Source: a virus. Taken from it: 59,730 nt of DNA. Location of the stretch: the IMG/VR virus record IMGVR_UViG_3300020395_000008, positions 1 through 59,730 of that record, one strand, 5' to 3'. The position numbers were made by a program, and so were the translations under genes. This document shows, one piece after another, positions 58,357 to 59,730 of the stretch (the stretch's first letter is position 1; every line of letters begins with the position of its first letter). The notes below the pieces were generated by a model. That model did not search any database. It saw only the letters and a program-made list of their open reading frames with translations, and had not been told where the DNA came from.

Positions 58357-58685
58357 AAGATCAAAAATCATTAGACGAAAAGATAACAGATTTTGATAAG
58401 TGGGATAGAGCTCGTTCTATCTTTATTGAATCTTTAATGCGTCCTGATAATCATCTACGCAGTTGTGCTTACAATCAGCAATGTTATGATGAGTTGATGG
58501 AAATTAGGGATTATGTTATTGATAAAACAAGAAATATGATTAACCCTAGAGTTCCACCCTCAAAATTTGGAGCAAAAAATGATCACGTAGAACCTACAAT
58601 TACTACACCAAATGGTGAAATTAGTGAAACTTTAATGAGTGGAGCATTGCGTGAACATTACATGACAGACCATAGAGAGTATTAA
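58353..58685 (+). CDS. Protein of unknown function (110 aa)
   Basis: This 110-aa protein is hydrophilic. The first 65 residues are helical and charged (LDEKITDFDKWDRARSIFIE, YNQQCYDELMEIRDYVIDK). The rest is Pro/Thr/Glu-rich and looks flexible (INPRVPPSKFGAKNDHVEP, TTPNGEISETLMSGALREHY). There is no cysteine pair or metal motif that stands out. It is coupled to the 64-aa gene upstream by ATGA and followed two bases later by a membrane-protein gene, so all three are one early-type transcript. Confidence 0.5.
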   Translation: MKDQKSLDEKITDFDKWDRARSIFIESLMRPDNHLRSCAYNQQCYDELMEIRDYVIDKTRNMINPRVPPSKFGAKNDHVEPTITTPNGEISETLMSGALREHYMTDHREY

Positions 58686-58687
58686 TT

Positions 58688-58882
58688 ATGATTACTAAAG
58701 AAAAACAACGTAACCAAGTTAAATCTAAATTTTATTATATCTTTTGGGGTATCGCAACATTTTCTGTAGTAGCAGGCCAATTATATGTTGGATCTGGATA
58801 TAGAATATTTGCTCAATCATTAAATAGAATTTTTGATACCATTGAAGTTCAAGTTAGTGATGATTATGAGAGATTTTATTAA
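58688..58882 (+). CDS. Single-pass membrane protein of unknown function (64 aa)
   Basis: This 64-aa protein has a basic N-terminus (ITKEKQRNQVKSKFYYI) followed by a transmembrane helix at about 18-37 (YIFWGIATFSVVAGQLYVGS). An external or periplasmic segment with an acidic end follows (FDTIEVQVSDDYERFY). The positive-inside pattern suggests that the N-terminus is in the cytoplasm. It is the last gene of the unit that starts at the promoter near 58112. Phage-encoded small membrane proteins of this type can modify uptake or superinfection, but nothing specific is seen. Confidence 0.55.
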   Translation: MITKEKQRNQVKSKFYYIFWGIATFSVVAGQLYVGSGYRIFAQSLNRIFDTIEVQVSDDYERFY

Positions 58883-58939
58883 ATAGTATTGCATAACTCT
58901 AAAGAGAATATTAAAATCATAGATATATTACATACATTA

Positions 58940-58948
58940 TGTTATAAT
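58940..58948 (+). promoter_or_regulatory. Extended -10 promoter
   Basis: TGTTATAAT combines a perfect -10 box (58943-58948) with the extended -10 TG (58940-58941). No good -35 box is visible 17 bases upstream. The next ATG is at 58972. Confidence 0.6.
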
Positions 58949-58971
58949 ATCCTCACATACCTCTTAAAACC

Positions 58972-59190
58972 ATGATTAACTTAGACGAGCGATACCATTC
59001 TTACCTAGATGGCAGTAAGAAGATGAGAATAGATGGTGTTGAAGAACGAGTTAAGGCATATGGTTGGCATTGTGATGGCAATGACATTAAAGGACATTAT
59101 GTAACAACAGAGAATTATCAGTTGTATTATAATATGGATGGGCTTTTTACAAAGATGGTGGCACTTAGAGAACTGTCCACTGTTGGTTGA
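58972..59190 (+). CDS. Small protein of unknown function (72 aa)
   Basis: This 72-aa protein starts MINLDERYHSYLDGSKKMRI and continues with a region of likely strands (VKAYGWHCDGNDIKGHYVTT, ENYQLYYNMDGLFTKMVALR). Aromatic residues are frequent. I do not recognise it. It has its own extended -10 promoter. Its stop codon overlaps the -35 box of the promoter for the following structured leader, so its end and the next unit's start are packed together. Confidence 0.5.
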   Translation: MINLDERYHSYLDGSKKMRIDGVEERVKAYGWHCDGNDIKGHYVTTENYQLYYNMDGLFTKMVALRELSTVG

Positions 59191-59215
59191 CTTTTCCTCG
59201 TGAATGTAATATTAT
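59187..59215 (+). promoter_or_regulatory. Sigma-70 promoter in front of a structured leader
   Basis: TTGACT (59187-59192), a 17-base spacer, and TATTAT (59210-59215); each box has five of six consensus bases. The predicted start at about 59222 coincides with the first base pairs of the inverted repeat at 59221, so the RNA would begin with that helix. Confidence 0.7.
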
Positions 59216-59220
59216 ATAAA

Positions 59221-59287
59221 TGTTGAGAGGGATACTACAGGGTAACGTCCAACAGACTTCGCACGTGCTGTGACCCACTTCTCAACA
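59221..59287 (+). ncRNA. Structured 5' leader or small RNA candidate (unknown class)
   Basis: TGTTGAGA (59221-59228) is perfectly complementary to TCTCAACA (59280-59287) and closes a 67-base element. Inside, GGGT (59240-59243) can pair with ACCC (59273-59276) and ACAG (59252-59255) with CTGT (59268-59271), giving a nested, rod-like set of helices with internal loops. It sits directly at the predicted transcription start and about 25 bases before the next start codon. That arrangement suits a regulatory leader or a processed RNA. I see no strong match to a known riboswitch; the conserved glutamine-riboswitch bases are not present. Confidence 0.5.
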
Positions 59288-59312
59288 ACACACAACACAC
59301 ACTAACGAGGAG

Positions 59313-59564
59313 ATGGATGTGCCTCTGGGATCGCAACCCAAGAAAGAACTAACATCCGCTAGCCTTTTCATTATTTTATTAATGGCATACCATCACGAGT
59401 GGAGTCAATCTTATCTTAAAGATTATAGATTGACATTTGAAGAGCATCACATGAACAATGAGTGGTTCAATAGTATGCTATCTAAGTTAAAAGATGATGG
59501 CGAACTTTATGTGCCAATGTTAGACAAATCATTCAACAAATCAGGTGAGGAGGTATCTTCGTGA
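59313..59564 (+). CDS. Small protein of unknown function downstream of a structured leader (81-83 aa)
   Basis: Two in-frame starts are possible: the ATG at 59313 (83 aa) lies directly after the purine-rich GAGGAG, while the GTG at 59319 (81 aa) is six bases from that Shine-Dalgarno sequence and is spaced better. The protein has a short hydrophobic helix (LTSASLFIILLMAYHHEW), then an amphipathic C-terminal part (YRLTFEEHHMNNEWFNSML, KDDGELYVPMLDKSFNKSG). I do not recognise it. Its 3' end overlaps the next gene by four bases. The leader at 59221 implies RNA-level control. Confidence 0.5.
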   Translation: MDVPLGSQPKKELTSASLFIILLMAYHHEWSQSYLKDYRLTFEEHHMNNEWFNSMLSKLKDDGELYVPMLDKSFNKSGEEVSS

Positions 59565-59683
59565 ATAAAGATCATTTAAACCAAACTGATGAAATGATTG
59601 AGAAGTTTATTGAAGAATGTGAAAGAGAAGCAGCTTCGTTAGAAATCACTGTTGATTACTACATTGCTGAGTTCCTTGTTTGA
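59561..59683 (+). CDS. Small acidic protein (40 aa), GTG start
   Basis: This 40-residue frame begins with GTG at 59561, seven bases after a strong AGGAGG Shine-Dalgarno sequence (59548-59553). The sequence opens MNKDHLNQTDEMIEKFIEE, continues with CEREAASLEITVDYYIAEFL and ends in V. It is a predicted helix-strand-helix peptide with an excess of acidic residues. It overlaps the upstream gene by GTGA and is followed by a perfect terminator, which supports that it is real. Its stop codon lies within the -35 box of the promoter at 59680. Function unknown. Confidence 0.6.
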   Translation: MNKDHLNQTDEMIEKFIEECEREAASLEITVDYYIAEFLV

Positions 59684-59708
59684 CAAATAGTACCCTATCG
59701 GTTATACT
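59680..59708 (+). promoter_or_regulatory. Sigma-70 promoter superimposed on the terminator
   Basis: TTGACA (59680-59685, perfect) overlaps the stop codon of the 40-aa gene. After a 17-base spacer, TATACT (59703-59708) fills most of the terminator loop. The start at about 59715 would fall in the right arm of the hairpin, so the new transcript lacks the left arm. The gene it serves is beyond the window. Confidence 0.75.
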
Positions 59709-59721
59709 GATAGGGTATTTT
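59691..59721 (+). terminator. Intrinsic terminator at the end of the window
   Basis: TACCCTATC (59691-59699) pairs perfectly with GATAGGGTA (59709-59717), with a nine-base loop and a following TTTT run. It ends the small-gene unit that begins at the leader. Confidence 0.85.
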
Positions 59722-59730
59722 AATATATAC

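Noticed and set aside
59221-59287. Glutamine riboswitch (glnA or Downstream-peptide type)
   Set aside because: These riboswitches are found in cyanophages and the position fits, but the conserved core with GGAAGTAGG is not present in the sequence as I read it, so I report only an unclassified structured leader.

Overview
This window is part of the genome of a large AT-rich marine myovirus of the T4 superfamily. The closest overall resemblance is to T4-like cyanophages. It carries recognisable T4 baseplate and tail genes (gp32 end, gp53, gp48, gp4, gp54, gp26, gp29, gp27, gp5). It also has cyanophage-type giant structural proteins, T4-type late promoters (TATAAATA), and a small protein that ends in the GAPDH-binding motif of the cyanobacterial regulator CP12. 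I see no tRNA, rRNA, CRISPR array, transposon or integrase. All calls come from reading the sequence; no database search was run.

Layout. (1) 1-3164: the end of gp32 on the plus strand meets a minus-strand cluster, gp4 > unknown > gp48 > gp53. (2) 3202-16926: plus-strand tail and baseplate genes. These are a gp54-like protein, gp26 with a complete-looking -1 ribosomal frameshift signal into a 55-codon downstream frame, two tape-measure-like proteins, gp27, the CP12-tailed small protein, a giant gp5-like hub protein with a cupredoxin-like domain, and several virion proteins. (3) 16904-17148: a perfect sigma-70 consensus promoter and a 63-aa gene sitting inside the late region. (4) 17177-30379: a 1960-aa structural protein, an Ig/glycine-rich tip protein, a tail fibre and the first RCC1-type beta-propeller proteins. 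(5) 30404-45684: a modification island with seven 2-oxoglutarate/Fe(II) oxygenases, seven glycosyltransferase-like proteins (two GT9, one GT25), a sulfotransferase, a YkgJ-type cysteine cluster protein and ADP-heptose pathway enzymes (RfaE1/HldE kinase, RfaE2 nucleotidyltransferase, HAD phosphatase, HldD epimerase), plus a cupin. (6) 45750-55717: four more RCC1 propeller adhesins and another tail fibre. (7) 55744-59730: a different transcriptional style with sigma-70-like promoters, intrinsic terminators and small genes, including a zinc metalloprotease-like protein and a papain-like-fold candidate.

How it may work together. Seven RCC1-propeller proteins flank or interrupt the hydroxylase, glycosyltransferase, heptose and sulfotransferase genes, and most units start at T4-type late promoters. 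The simplest reading is a late-expressed system that makes multiple adhesins and decorates either them or the host surface, by hydroxylation followed by heptosylation or other glycosylation and sulfation. This is an inference. The most sharply supported single signal is the recoding site at 4543-4593, which would make gp26 and a longer fusion just upstream of the tape measure, as lambda does with gpG and gpGT. A second clear design feature is three places near the right end (55744, 58104, 59680) where a sigma-70-like promoter is superimposed on an intrinsic terminator.
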